A stretch of DNA of 64,000 nt from Oscillospiraceae bacterium. Lineage in GTDB: Bacteria; Bacillota; Clostridia; Oscillospirales; CAG-272. The notes beneath the pieces are model-generated. The model ran no database searches. It saw only the letters and a list, made by a program, of their open reading frames with translations, and was not told the origin of the DNA. This document shows positions 24,714 to 33,108 of the stretch, piece after piece. The first letter of the stretch is position 1; each line of letters begins with the position of its first letter. The translations under genes and the position numbers were made by a program. The DNA lies in contig QAKK01000023.1 in NCBI GenBank assembly GCA_003343845.1, positions 25,306-89,305 on the forward strand, given 5' to 3'.

Positions 24714-25193
24714 ATGAAAAGCATCAACAAACGATTTGCAAAGATCCGCATCGCCTCAAAGATGGTGCAGTACAGCGACGAGACCGATGCCACCGAGGCG
24801 CTGACCGAGGAAGACATCACGGAAGAATCCTCCACGCTGACGACCGATTGCACGATCGCCGACAAAGGTGACAAGCTGGAGATCGAATACGAGGAGAGCG
24901 AGATCACCGGCATGGACGGTTCGACGACAAAGCTCTTCTTTGACACGCGCGAACCGACCGTGGTCAGCCTCCTGCGCGAGGGGAGCGTATCCTCCGCCTT
25001 CGTCTTTGAGGAGGGGCGGCGGCATCTCTGCGTCTACAACACGCCCTATTTCCCGATTGAGCTGTGCGTGGACACGAAAGAAATGCAGAATACCCTGACC
25101 TATCGCGGCGGCAGCTTTCACGCGGTCTATCTCGTCGAGATGAACGGTGTGCTTGCCGAGCGCGCCGAGGTCACGATCACCCTGCTGACCTGA
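24714..25193 (+). CDS. DUF1934 (YwiB-like) protein
   Basis: A 159-residue protein of the DUF1934 family, which adopts a small lipocalin-like beta-barrel. The C-terminal half shows the family pattern: FVFEEGRRHLCVYNTPYFPIEL, then TKEMQNTL and a final GGSFHAVYLVEMNG. The N-terminal 20 residues are basic, unlike the acidic stretch at 22-45. No Shine-Dalgarno precedes ATG 24714, and a leader hairpin sits directly before it. Function unknown. It is in an operon with holA. Confidence 0.8.
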   Translation: MKSINKRFAKIRIASKMVQYSDETDATEALTEEDITEESSTLTTDCTIADKGDKLEIEYEESEITGMDGSTTKLFFDTREPTVVSLLREGSVSSAFVFEEGRRHLCVYNTPYFPIELCVDTKEMQNTLTYRGGSFHAVYLVEMNGVLAERAEVTITLLT

Positions 25194-25215
25194 AATCAAC
25201 CGAAAGGAGCGCCGC

Positions 25216-26250
25216 ATGGAAGTCGAGATCAAAAAAGAATACAAGACCCCGAGCGGCGTTTATGTCCTTTTCGGCGAAGAGGATTACCTCAAGCGGTTCT
25301 ATGCCGCAAAGATCCGTGAGGCGCTGCTCGGCGACTCCCCCTATGCCCTCTTCAACCATGTGATCTTCACGCCGAAGAACTTCACCGCCGACGCCGCGTC
25401 CGACGCGCTGATGACCCCCCCGGTCTTTGACGAGAAGAAGCTGATCGAGCTCTCGGAATTCAACTTCACCGAGCTGAAAGCCGCCGAGACAGATGCACTG
25501 CTCGAATTTTTCGAGGCGGCAAAGGCGTATGACACCGTCGTGGTGCTGATGACGCTGACCGACGGTGCACTGGACTACGGACAGGCAAAGGGCGCGAAGA
25601 TCACAAAGCCCTCGGCACTCTATAAAAAACTGAACGCTGCAGCCAAGCTCGCCTATCTGCCGCACGCGACCGTGCGGGAACTTGTCGTCTGGGCGGGCAA
25701 GCACTTCGCCAAGGACAAGCTCACCGCCGACGAGCGGACGCTTGCGCACCTTGTTGATGTGGCGGGCAGCGACATGTCCGCGCTTGCCGGCGAGATTGAA
25801 AAGCTCTGCGTGTATCTGCACGCCGTCGGGCGGGACACGCTCACGGCGGCGGACATCGACCTTGTCACCGCAGCGACCAAAGAGCTGGAGCCGTTTGCCC
25901 TCTCCGGCGCGGTGCTGGACGGGGACACCGACCGCGCGCTCTCGATCCTCCGCACCATGGAGGAAAAGCGCGTGCGTCCTTTTTCCGCCTTTGCGGGCAT
26001 TTATTCCACCTATATCGACCTGTACCGGGTGCGCGTCTGCCTCGACGCAGGGCTGCCGGTGAGCGAGGTCGCAAAAAAGCTGAAAATGCACGAATACCGC
26101 ACCAAGCTCTACGCCGCCGCCGCGAAGAAAACCACAAGCGCGCGGCTCGGCGTCGTCCTGTCGCTCTGCCGCGAAGCGGACCTCGCCATCAAGAGCGAGA
26201 GCAGCGATTACGGGCGTCTGCGCGCGCTGGTCTGCGAGGCGGCAAGATGA
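25216..26250 (+). CDS. holA: DNA polymerase III subunit delta
   Basis: A 344-residue clamp-loader delta subunit that opens the beta sliding clamp during replication. Visible features are LFGEEDYLKRFYA at the N-terminus, LMTPPVFDEKKLIEL (clamp contact region), and the central domain with DERTLAHLVDVAGSDMSALAGEIEKLCVYL. The conserved EPFALSGAVLDGDTDRAL and the C-terminal helical domain HEYRTKLYA follow. Length is standard. AAAGGAG precedes ATG 25216. The stop overlaps the next start (ATGA). Confidence 0.95.
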   Translation: MEVEIKKEYKTPSGVYVLFGEEDYLKRFYAAKIREALLGDSPYALFNHVIFTPKNFTADAASDALMTPPVFDEKKLIELSEFNFTELKAAETDALLEFFEAAKAYDTVVVLMTLTDGALDYGQAKGAKITKPSALYKKLNAAAKLAYLPHATVRELVVWAGKHFAKDKLTADERTLAHLVDVAGSDMSALAGEIEKLCVYLHAVGRDTLTAADIDLVTAATKELEPFALSGAVLDGDTDRALSILRTMEEKRVRPFSAFAGIYSTYIDLYRVRVCLDAGLPVSEVAKKLKMHEYRTKLYAAAAKKTTSARLGVVLSLCREADLAIKSESSDYGRLRALVCEAAR

Positions 26251-26840
26251 GCGGCAAGCTGAAAATTGCCCTGCCGGTCATCGTCGAGGGCAAATACGAT
26301 AAAATCAAGCTGGATTCCCTGCTCGATGCCAACATCATCACCACCGGGGGGTTCGGCATCTTCAACAGCCGCGAGAAAAAGGCGCTGATCCGTCGCCTGT
26401 GCGCGGGCGGCGTCATCCTGCTCTGCGACAGCGACGGTGCGGGCAAGGTCATCCGCGGCTATCTCAAGAGCTTCCTCCCGCCCGAGCGTGTCTACGACCT
26501 CTACATCCCGAAGATCGCGGGCAAGGAGCGGCGCAAGCGCGTCGGCTCGAAAGAAGGGACACTCGGCGTGGAGGGAATGGACGCCGAACTGCTCCGCGCA
26601 CTGTTTGCGCCCTACGCGACGGACAGTCTCCCCGCGCGCACCCCGATCACCAAGGCGGATTTCTATGCCTATGGGCTCTCCGGCGGCGCAAATGCCGCCG
26701 CACTGCGCGACGCGCTCGCCGCGCAGTTTGACCTGCCGGGCGGCATGACGGCAAACGCGCTCCTCGGCGCGCTCTCCGTTCTGTGCAGCCGCGAGGACTT
26801 TGAAGCCGCAGCCCGTGCGGTGCAGGAAAAATTTACGTGA
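26247..26840 (+). CDS. RNase M5-like Toprim protein (DUF4093)
   Basis: A 197-residue protein with an N-terminal Toprim domain. The catalytic Glu is in PVIVEGKYDKIK and the Asp pair is in LLCDSDGAG. The DUF4093 C-terminal region follows. True RNase M5 matures 5S rRNA; this shorter-motif relative is widespread in Clostridia and usually annotated as M5-like. It overlaps holA by 4 nt, so it is translationally coupled to it. Confidence 0.85.
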   Translation: MSGKLKIALPVIVEGKYDKIKLDSLLDANIITTGGFGIFNSREKKALIRRLCAGGVILLCDSDGAGKVIRGYLKSFLPPERVYDLYIPKIAGKERRKRVGSKEGTLGVEGMDAELLRALFAPYATDSLPARTPITKADFYAYGLSGGANAAALRDALAAQFDLPGGMTANALLGALSVLCSREDFEAAARAVQEKFT

Positions 26841-26873
26841 GGATTTTTCGGCGAAACGCCGACAAATAAGCAA

Positions 26874-27281
26874 ATGGAAAAGATCAAGAATTTGTACAGA
26901 AAATACCACGAGCAGATCGCCTACGTTTTCTACGGCGGACTGACCACAGCGGTCAACTTTCTCGTCTTCGGGCTGTTTGCAAGCCTGCTTCGCATCGACG
27001 AAATGGCGGCGCAGCTCATCGCCTGGTTCGCCTCGGTGCTCTTCGCCTTTGTCACCAGCAAGTTCCGCGTGTTTGAAAACGGGCACAGCGGCAATGCCTT
27101 CCGTGAATTTTTGGGCTTTTTCGGTGCGCGGGCGCTGTCCGGCGTCATTGAGAACGGCGGCTTCTGGATCTTCGCCGAGCGGCTCGGATACAACGGCTAC
27201 ATCGTCAAACTGGCGCTTGCCGTCTTTGTCGTCATCTCCAATTATGTGCTGTCCAAATTTCTGATCTTCCGAAAAAAGTGA
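26874..27281 (+). CDS. GtrA-family membrane protein
   Basis: A 135-residue protein with four predicted membrane helices (about 14-35, 41-60, 78-97 and 108-128) and the GtrA pattern YVFYGGLTTAVNFLVF and SKFRVFEN. GtrA proteins are proposed to flip polyprenyl-linked sugars for glycosylation of cell-surface polymers. No good Shine-Dalgarno precedes ATG 26874; a small hairpin (tcggcg/cgccga, near 26848-26862) lies before it. It follows the Toprim gene by 33 bp. Confidence 0.9.
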   Translation: MEKIKNLYRKYHEQIAYVFYGGLTTAVNFLVFGLFASLLRIDEMAAQLIAWFASVLFAFVTSKFRVFENGHSGNAFREFLGFFGARALSGVIENGGFWIFAERLGYNGYIVKLALAVFVVISNYVLSKFLIFRKK

Positions 27282-27294
27282 AAGGAGCATTCCC

Positions 27295-28215
27295 ATGAAA
27301 AAACTTGCCATCCTTGCAGCGGCGTTTCTTCTTTGCGCCTCTCTCGCCTCCTGCGGCGCTGCTGCGGGAAAAAACGAATCCTACCGCGACAGCAGCGACC
27401 TGTACTATGCCGAGACCACCGCGGCAGGCTATGACATCGGCTACCTCGAGCCGTCCGCCGCAGGCGACAGCTACAAGAGCGAAAGCAGCGACGGCTCTGA
27501 CGGCAAGGACACCATCCGCGAGGAAAAGCTGGTCTACACCGCAAATGTCACGCTGGAATCCGAGGATTTTGACACCGCATCCGACGCGCTGCACCAAAAG
27601 ATCGCTTCGCTCGGCGGCATCATCATCTCGGAAAATGCCTACAATCTGAACGGCAAGAGCTACGGCAATCGTTCGATGAACATGAAAGTGCGGATTCCGC
27701 AGGAAAGCTATGAGACCTTTCTCACCGGGCTCTCCGACATCTGCAACGTCGCCGAAATCAACCGCTATGTGGATAACCTCACCGAGCGCTACTACGACAA
27801 CGAAAACCGGCTGAAATCCTACCGTATCCAGGAGGAGCGCCTGTTTGCCATGCTGGAAAAGGCGGAGAGCGTCACCGAAATGCTCGAGATCGAGAGCCGT
27901 CTCTGCGACGTGCAGTATCAGATCGAAGCCCTGACCAACACGCAGCGCACCATCGACAACGACGTGCGCTATTCCACCTTCAATCTCACGCTTGCCGAGG
28001 TAAAGAAGTTCACCACGCCCGAGCCCGAGACCTTCGGCGATAAGTTCAAGGAAGCCGTCGGCGGCTCGCTCGAGAGCTTCGGCATCTTCTCCGAAAATCT
28101 CCTGTTCTTCTTCATCTATGTTCTGCCCTATCTCCTCTGCATCGCCATCGTCCTCGTCGTCGTTCTGGTGATCGTCAAGGCATCGAAGAAGAAAAAAGAA
28201 AAGAAACAGGACTGA
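27295..28215 (+). CDS. DUF4349 lipoprotein
   Basis: A 306-residue exported lipoprotein: lipobox LASC at residues 17-20, then a low-complexity linker rich in Ser, Asp and Tyr (about 25-75), the DUF4349 domain with a coiled-coil hairpin (about 80-245), a C-terminal membrane helix (about 262-290) and a Lys-rich end. The protein is thus tethered twice to the membrane. AAAGGAG precedes ATG 27295. The function of DUF4349 is unknown. It is the last gene of the run starting with DUF1934. Confidence 0.88.
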   Translation: MKKLAILAAAFLLCASLASCGAAAGKNESYRDSSDLYYAETTAAGYDIGYLEPSAAGDSYKSESSDGSDGKDTIREEKLVYTANVTLESEDFDTASDALHQKIASLGGIIISENAYNLNGKSYGNRSMNMKVRIPQESYETFLTGLSDICNVAEINRYVDNLTERYYDNENRLKSYRIQEERLFAMLEKAESVTEMLEIESRLCDVQYQIEALTNTQRTIDNDVRYSTFNLTLAEVKKFTTPEPETFGDKFKEAVGGSLESFGIFSENLLFFFIYVLPYLLCIAIVLVVVLVIVKASKKKKEKKQD

Positions 28216-28230
28216 TAAAGCAAGTATAAG

Positions 28231-28268
28231 AACACCCCCGCCGACCCGAAAGGGTCGGCGGGGGTGTT
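28231..28268. terminator. bidirectional terminator
   Basis: A perfect 17-bp GC-rich stem (aacacccccgccgaccc with its complement) and GAAA loop between the convergent DUF4349 and ABC transporter genes. Confidence 0.9.
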
Positions 28269-28317
28269 CTCGCTCTTTTAACATTTTGCAATTTGCTTAT
28301 TCATGACGATTCGTCTC

Positions 28318-30099
28318 TTATTTCACATAATTCTCAGCTTGCTTTGTAAACATTTCAAAGTACTTACCCTTCATAGACATTAACGCATCATGCGAACCTG
28401 ATTCGACAACACCGCCGTCATCAATGACAACGATTCGGTCTGCATCACGTACAGTTGAGAGTCGATGTGCAACGATTATAGTAGTCGTCAGGTTTGCCGC
28501 ACTCATAATCAACTTCATAATGTTATATTCTGTAATCGGGTCCAATGCAGATGAAGGTTCATCCAGAACCAATAGACCGAATTCTCCCGAAATAACGCGT
28601 GAAAGTGCTATTTTTTGTGCTTCTCCGCCTGATACCATGACCCCTTTTTCATTAAATTCACGCGTCATCTCAACATCTATTGTGCCATTCCCTTTTTCAA
28701 GAATACTGTTCAGTTCCATCTTTTTGACGATTTCATTTATCTGCTCTCTTGAATATTCATCATACAAAGTTAAATTGTCAATAAAAGATAAGGCATACAC
28801 ATTTGTATCTTGAAACGCAACACCGATTTTTCTCCGCAACTCAACCGGATCGTACTTCTTTATTGAAATCCCGTTATACAGTATATCTCCATTATTTACA
28901 TCGTACAATCTCAAGAGTAGTTTCACAAGCGTTGTCTTTCCCACGCCATTTGCGCCGACAATCGCAATTTTTTCTCCTGCTCTTATATCGAGATTCACTT
29001 TCGACAGTCGGAAATTTGAGTTTTCATAAGAAAAATCCAGATTTTTTATAGAAACAGAAAACGGTCCGTCAGCAGGATGAATTGTCTTGTCTTCATCGGC
29101 AGACTCGATTTCAGACTGCATTTCAAAAAATTCTTTGATTTTCTCGGCATTCAGCGACAGCCCCTGCGCGTTTGACAGCAATGTTATAAACTCGCTCAAC
29201 TTTGAATCCAAACGATAGAAAGCAAGTATCATTGTTATATACAAACCGATTTCGGGGATTCTGCCATTGATAATACTACTAACAAGGTAAATGATAATTA
29301 CAAACTCTGTAATTGCTAAAACAGCTTCTCTGATTAACCCTATATATAGTATTTTCTTCGCATATTTGTATGTAACATCAACTTTCGCTTTGCCGTTTTG
29401 CGCATATTCATGAAACAATTTAGTTGAAAGTGACGTCGTTTTTAAGTCTGCCGCATACTGCTTTAAGTAAAACACCCGATGAAGATACCTCATTTTTCGG
29501 TCTATCGGCAGCATCTCGTTTTTCTGACTAATCGAAAGCTTTTGACTGTATGAATTAAAAAAGGCTTGCAAAATCAGTTGTACACATTCAATCAGCAATA
29601 TCCATGGTCCAATGGTTGCAATGATCGTCAACAATACAGAAATGGAAAAAAAGTATTGACAAAATCTACTTATGAATTCGCGGGCAGAATTGACCTGGTT
29701 CGAATATTCGTTAATTGCCCATGAAAACTTGTTATAATACTCGGGGTTATCAATAAACTTATAGTCTGTAGCCAGTCCTTTCTCATAGATTTCTTTGTTC
29801 ACGAGTTGATTAATTCTGGCCTGTTTTTTCTGAAAAGAAGGATAAAAAAAGCTCGGAAACATATGCGTCAGGAAAGATACACAACACGCTATTGATACAA
29901 AAATCACCATATAGCTGAGCGATTTTCCCTGCATCAACAAATCCACTACTCGCTCCGGTAAATATATGTATATGATATCACCGAACGGAAAAAAAACAAA
30001 CGAAGTGAGAATGTACAAAATGAAGTATGCTCTATCATACTTCCAATACGGTTTACATAACCACATTATGTTATTTAAATTCTTTTTCAAGCGTTTCAT
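28318..30099 (-). CDS. ABC transporter, fused permease and ATPase
   Basis: A 593-residue half-transporter of the exporter type. A six-helix membrane domain (about 20-320) is followed by an ATPase (about 350-593) with Walker A GANGVGKTT (about 380), Q-loop FQDTN, signature VSGGEAQ, Walker B LLVLDEPSSALD and H-loop AHRLST. ATG 30099 has GGAGG 6 nt upstream, better than an ATG 18 nt earlier. The gene is strikingly AT-rich with many Ile, Lys, Asn and Tyr codons, unlike its GC-rich neighbours, suggesting recent transfer. Substrate unknown; peptide or drug export is typical. No partner half-transporter is adjacent, so it may be a homodimer. Confidence 0.93.
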   Translation of the reverse strand: MKRLKKNLNNIMWLCKPYWKYDRAYFILYILTSFVFFPFGDIIYIYLPERVVDLLMQGKSLSYMVIFVSIACCVSFLTHMFPSFFYPSFQKKQARINQLVNKEIYEKGLATDYKFIDNPEYYNKFSWAINEYSNQVNSAREFISRFCQYFFSISVLLTIIATIGPWILLIECVQLILQAFFNSYSQKLSISQKNEMLPIDRKMRYLHRVFYLKQYAADLKTTSLSTKLFHEYAQNGKAKVDVTYKYAKKILYIGLIREAVLAITEFVIIIYLVSSIINGRIPEIGLYITMILAFYRLDSKLSEFITLLSNAQGLSLNAEKIKEFFEMQSEIESADEDKTIHPADGPFSVSIKNLDFSYENSNFRLSKVNLDIRAGEKIAIVGANGVGKTTLVKLLLRLYDVNNGDILYNGISIKKYDPVELRRKIGVAFQDTNVYALSFIDNLTLYDEYSREQINEIVKKMELNSILEKGNGTIDVEMTREFNEKGVMVSGGEAQKIALSRVISGEFGLLVLDEPSSALDPITEYNIMKLIMSAANLTTTIIVAHRLSTVRDADRIVVIDDGGVVESGSHDALMSMKGKYFEMFTKQAENYVK

Positions 30100-30197
30100 T
30101 ATAAACCTCCTTTTCACTCATTCGCTAGGGGAAACTTCAATATTTTTTCTATAATAATATAGGCCTGTACGCTCAGGAACATTTTACACACAACAAC

Positions 30198-30226
30198 AGT
30201 ATATAGCAAAATCGGCAATTTTTCAA
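30198..30226 (-). promoter_or_regulatory. promoter of the ABC transporter gene
   Basis: Minus strand TTGAAA (30221-30226), 17-bp spacer and TATACT (30198-30203), about 100 bp before the gene. Its leader is AT-rich and otherwise featureless. Confidence 0.6.
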
Positions 30227-30293
30227 GTTATTTCCGCACTGTTTCTGAGAATAATTTCATTTTTGTATTGCATGTCACCTTCAGTTTTTCTTT

Positions 30294-30335
30294 CAACAAG
30301 AGAGGCAGCAGTTGAAACTGCTGCCTCTCTTGTTG
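30294..30335 (-). terminator. hairpin after the MATE gene
   Basis: A 19-bp perfect stem beginning caacaagagaggcagcag with a 4-nt loop directly after the MATE stop. The T-run is weak, so it is a probable terminator. Confidence 0.6.
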
Positions 30336-30350
30336 AAGACTTGAAAATTT

Positions 30351-31712
30351 TTATACCCAGTTTTCGTCCTTCTCGGGGGGAACTTCGGCTTTGCGCCATT
30401 TTGCGGTGAAGTAGAACGCAAGGGAGAGCGCCATGCCGATGACCCAGCCGATCGGCCAGGAGAGCCAGATGCCCGTGGTGGCAAGCGCGGTCTGCGACAG
30501 CGTGAGCGCCAGCACGACGCGCAGGATAAGGTCGGAGAACGTGGCGACCATGAAGCGCCCCATCATGCCCGCGCCGCGGAGCACGCCGTCGGCAACGAGT
30601 TTTGCCGCGATGAGAAAATAGAACGGCGAGATGATGCGTAAAAACTGCACACCGACATCCATCGCCTCGCCGGTGGGGCTGTCGAGGAAGATATAGACCA
30701 GCCAGCGACCCGCACCGAAGTAGAGCGCGATGATCGGCACGCAGAGCGCAAACACCAGCATGAGCCCGGCGCGGAAGCCCGCCTTGATGCGGTCATACTT
30801 CCCTGCGCCGAGGTTCTGCGCCGTGAAGCTGGACACGCCGTTGCCAAGCGTGGTGAGCGAGGTGATGACCATGTTGTTCAGTTTGACCGACGCGGAATAG
30901 CCCGCCATGACCGCCGAACCGAAGCTGTTGATGACACCCTGAATGACGATGTTGCCGACCGAGATGAAGCTCTGCTGCAAAATGCTCGGGACGGCGACGA
31001 CCGCAACCTTGCCGAGCAGCTTCCACGAAAACAGCGGCGCACGCTCCGTCGTCTCAACGGCATGCAGATGCTTAAAGACAAACACAAGCGCCAGAATGCA
31101 GCTGACGCCCTGGCAGAGGAAGGTTGCCCATGCCACGCCGTCCACGCCCATGTCGAAGCCCGCGACAAAGAGAATATCCATGCCGATGTTGGAGAGCGAG
31201 GAGCAGGCGAGGAAGATAAACGGGGTCTTGGAGTCGCCGAGCGCCGCAAAAATGCCGGTGGATACATTGTAGAAGAAAACGAACGGCAGGCCGAGGATGT
31301 AAATATCGAGATAGAGCTTGGAGTCGGCAAAGACGTTCTCCGGCGTGTTGATAAGGTGCAGGAGTCCGTCGCCGAAGAAGCCGCCGATCGCCATCAGCGC
31401 GGCGCACAGCACGCCGCAGAAGATGAAGGTCGTGCTGACCGCCGTCTTCATATCCTTATGCTGCTTGGCGCCGAAGAGCTGCGCCACAATGACCGACGCG
31501 CCGATGTTGCAGCCAAAGGCAAACGCAATAAAGATCAGCGTGATCTCATAGCTGTTGCCGACGGCGGCAAGCGCATCATTGCCGATGAATTTGCCGGCGA
31601 CAAAGCTGTCCGCAATGTTGTACAGCTGCTGAAAAATAATACTGCCGAAAAGCGGCAGGCAGAACCGGCGCAGAACGCGCGCAGGTTCACCGACGGTTAA
31701 ATCGCGATTCAT
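30351..31712 (-). CDS. MATE-family efflux transporter
   Basis: A 453-residue protein of about twelve membrane helices in the multidrug and toxin extrusion family (cation-coupled export). Family features are PLFGSIIFQQLYNIADSFVAG-type helix 1 wording (PxxxxxxxxxLYNxxDxxxxG), ALAAVGNS, and a duplicated half with a second VGNIVIQG. GGAGG precedes ATG 31712. It overlaps the aminotransferase stop by 4 nt, so both are cotranscribed from the promoter at 33031. Possibly it exports a product or analogue linked to that enzyme, but this is inference. Confidence 0.93.
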   Translation of the reverse strand: MNRDLTVGEPARVLRRFCLPLFGSIIFQQLYNIADSFVAGKFIGNDALAAVGNSYEITLIFIAFAFGCNIGASVIVAQLFGAKQHKDMKTAVSTTFIFCGVLCAALMAIGGFFGDGLLHLINTPENVFADSKLYLDIYILGLPFVFFYNVSTGIFAALGDSKTPFIFLACSSLSNIGMDILFVAGFDMGVDGVAWATFLCQGVSCILALVFVFKHLHAVETTERAPLFSWKLLGKVAVVAVPSILQQSFISVGNIVIQGVINSFGSAVMAGYSASVKLNNMVITSLTTLGNGVSSFTAQNLGAGKYDRIKAGFRAGLMLVFALCVPIIALYFGAGRWLVYIFLDSPTGEAMDVGVQFLRIISPFYFLIAAKLVADGVLRGAGMMGRFMVATFSDLILRVVLALTLSQTALATTGIWLSWPIGWVIGMALSLAFYFTAKWRKAEVPPEKDENWV

Positions 31713-32992
31713 ATTTGTTCCTCCGAAAGCAGTTTGTCGATGCAGACGATTTTAGTGCAGAGTGCGAGAATATGCGTTGCCGCGGTGGCATCCTCCACGG
31801 TGGCAAAAGACGGTGCGATGCGGATGTTGTGGTCATCCGGGTCGATGCCATGGGGGTAGGTCGCGCCTGCGGGTGTGAAGCGCACGCCGAGCGACGCGCA
31901 CATGGCGACCACGGCGCGAGCACAGCCGCGCGGCGTGTTGTAGGACAGGAAGTAGCCGCCGCGCGGTTCTGTCCAGTCGGCAACGCCGGTGCCGTCCAGC
32001 TCTTCATGCAGGGCGCCGTACACCGCCTCAAATTTCGGGCGAAGCAGCGCCGCATGCTTCTGCATCTGCGCGGCAAGCCCCGCGCTGTTCTTGAAGAAGC
32101 GAGCATGGCGCAGCTGGTTGAGCTTATCGGGTCCGATGGTGGCAAACTTCAGAAAACCCTTGATGTCGATGAGGTTGGCAGGGCTTGCCGCCACGGCGGA
32201 AATGCCCGCGCCGGGGAAGCTGATCTTGCTCGTCGAGCAGAATTCATAGACGAGGTCGGGGTTGCCCGCCGCCTCACACAAAGCGAGCAGATCGGGGATC
32301 TTCGGTGTGTCCGCGTCAAAGTCGTGGATGCAGTAGGCATTATCCCAGAAGATGCGGAAGTCCTCCGCCGCCGGGCGCAGCGCGGCAAAGCGGCGGATCA
32401 CGGCATCACTGAAGATGATGCCGGTCGGATTCTGATATTTCGGCACACACCAAATGCCCTTGACGGTCGGGTCGGCGGCGTATGCCTCCACCGAGTCCAT
32501 ATCCGGTCCGTCGTCGTGCATCGCGATCGGAATGAGTTCAAACCCGAAGTGCTCGGTGATGGCGAAGTGCCGGTCGTAACCCGGCGCGGGGCAAAGAAAT
32601 TTGCGGTGCTCCACACGGCTCCACGGTCTTGCGCCACAGATGCCGTCGATCATGCCGTGGCTGACGAGCAGGAACATCAGTTCCAGACTCGAGTTGCCGC
32701 CGACAATGGTGCTTGCCGTGTGCGTACCCAGCATGTGCGCGAGCAGCCGCCGTGCCTCCGGAATGCCGTCCGGCCCGCCGTAGTTGCGGCAGTCCATACC
32801 GCTCTCGGAGTCGGTGACGCTGCGGTGATCCAGCACGTCCAGCATCCCCATCGACAGGGCAAGCTGCTCGGGCGCAGGCTTGCCGCGCGTGAGGTCGAGC
32901 GAGACGCCGCGGTCGGTATAGGTATGCAGCTTTTTGTCACAGGCGGCGCGCTCGGCTTCAAGTGCCGCCCGGGAAAGCCCGGTGTAGTTCAT
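31709..32992 (-). CDS. PLP-dependent aminotransferase class I/II (aspartate-type)
   Basis: A 427-residue fold-type I aminotransferase. Visible are LTRGKPAPEQL at the N-terminus, GGNSSLELM, the substrate region PKYQNPTG, the Asp that binds pyridine nitrogen in FWDNAYCIHDF, and the PLP lysine in CSTSKISF. The C-terminal Arg is in HNIRIAPSF. It resembles the bacterial aspartate aminotransferase subgroup of about 420 residues (PF12897-like). It is divergent from a LysR regulator, suggesting specific control, and forms an operon with the MATE transporter. Confidence 0.9.
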   Translation of the reverse strand: MNYTGLSRAALEAERAACDKKLHTYTDRGVSLDLTRGKPAPEQLALSMGMLDVLDHRSVTDSESGMDCRNYGGPDGIPEARRLLAHMLGTHTASTIVGGNSSLELMFLLVSHGMIDGICGARPWSRVEHRKFLCPAPGYDRHFAITEHFGFELIPIAMHDDGPDMDSVEAYAADPTVKGIWCVPKYQNPTGIIFSDAVIRRFAALRPAAEDFRIFWDNAYCIHDFDADTPKIPDLLALCEAAGNPDLVYEFCSTSKISFPGAGISAVAASPANLIDIKGFLKFATIGPDKLNQLRHARFFKNSAGLAAQMQKHAALLRPKFEAVYGALHEELDGTGVADWTEPRGGYFLSYNTPRGCARAVVAMCASLGVRFTPAGATYPHGIDPDDHNIRIAPSFATVEDATAATHILALCTKIVCIDKLLSEEQI

Positions 32993-33009
32993 TCGGTTTC
33001 ACTCCCTAC

Positions 33010-33038
33010 TTGACTTTTTGATCAGTAGCTATTATAAT
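33010..33038 (+). promoter_or_regulatory. promoter of the lysR-type gene
   Basis: TTGACT (33010-33015), 17-bp spacer and TATAAT (33033-33038). It overlaps the divergent promoter below, sharing the palindromic ATTATAAT. Confidence 0.8.
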
Positions 33039-33059
33039 ACGAATATAGGCATGTGTAAA
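33031..33059 (-). promoter_or_regulatory. promoter of the aminotransferase-MATE operon
   Basis: Minus strand TTTACA (33054-33059), 17-bp spacer and TATAAT (33031-33036). Nearby GTATATTTGCCATATAC (33062-33078) is an inverted repeat suited to a LysR-type protein. Confidence 0.7.
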
Positions 33060-33108
33060 CTGTATATTTGCCATATACGGCATATCAAATTTATATGGAG
33101 AAACCGAC

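Noticed and set aside
26848..26862. Hairpin tcggcg/cgccga between the Toprim and GtrA genes as a terminator
   Set aside because: The stem is only 6 bp and no T-run follows; the genes look cotranscribed.
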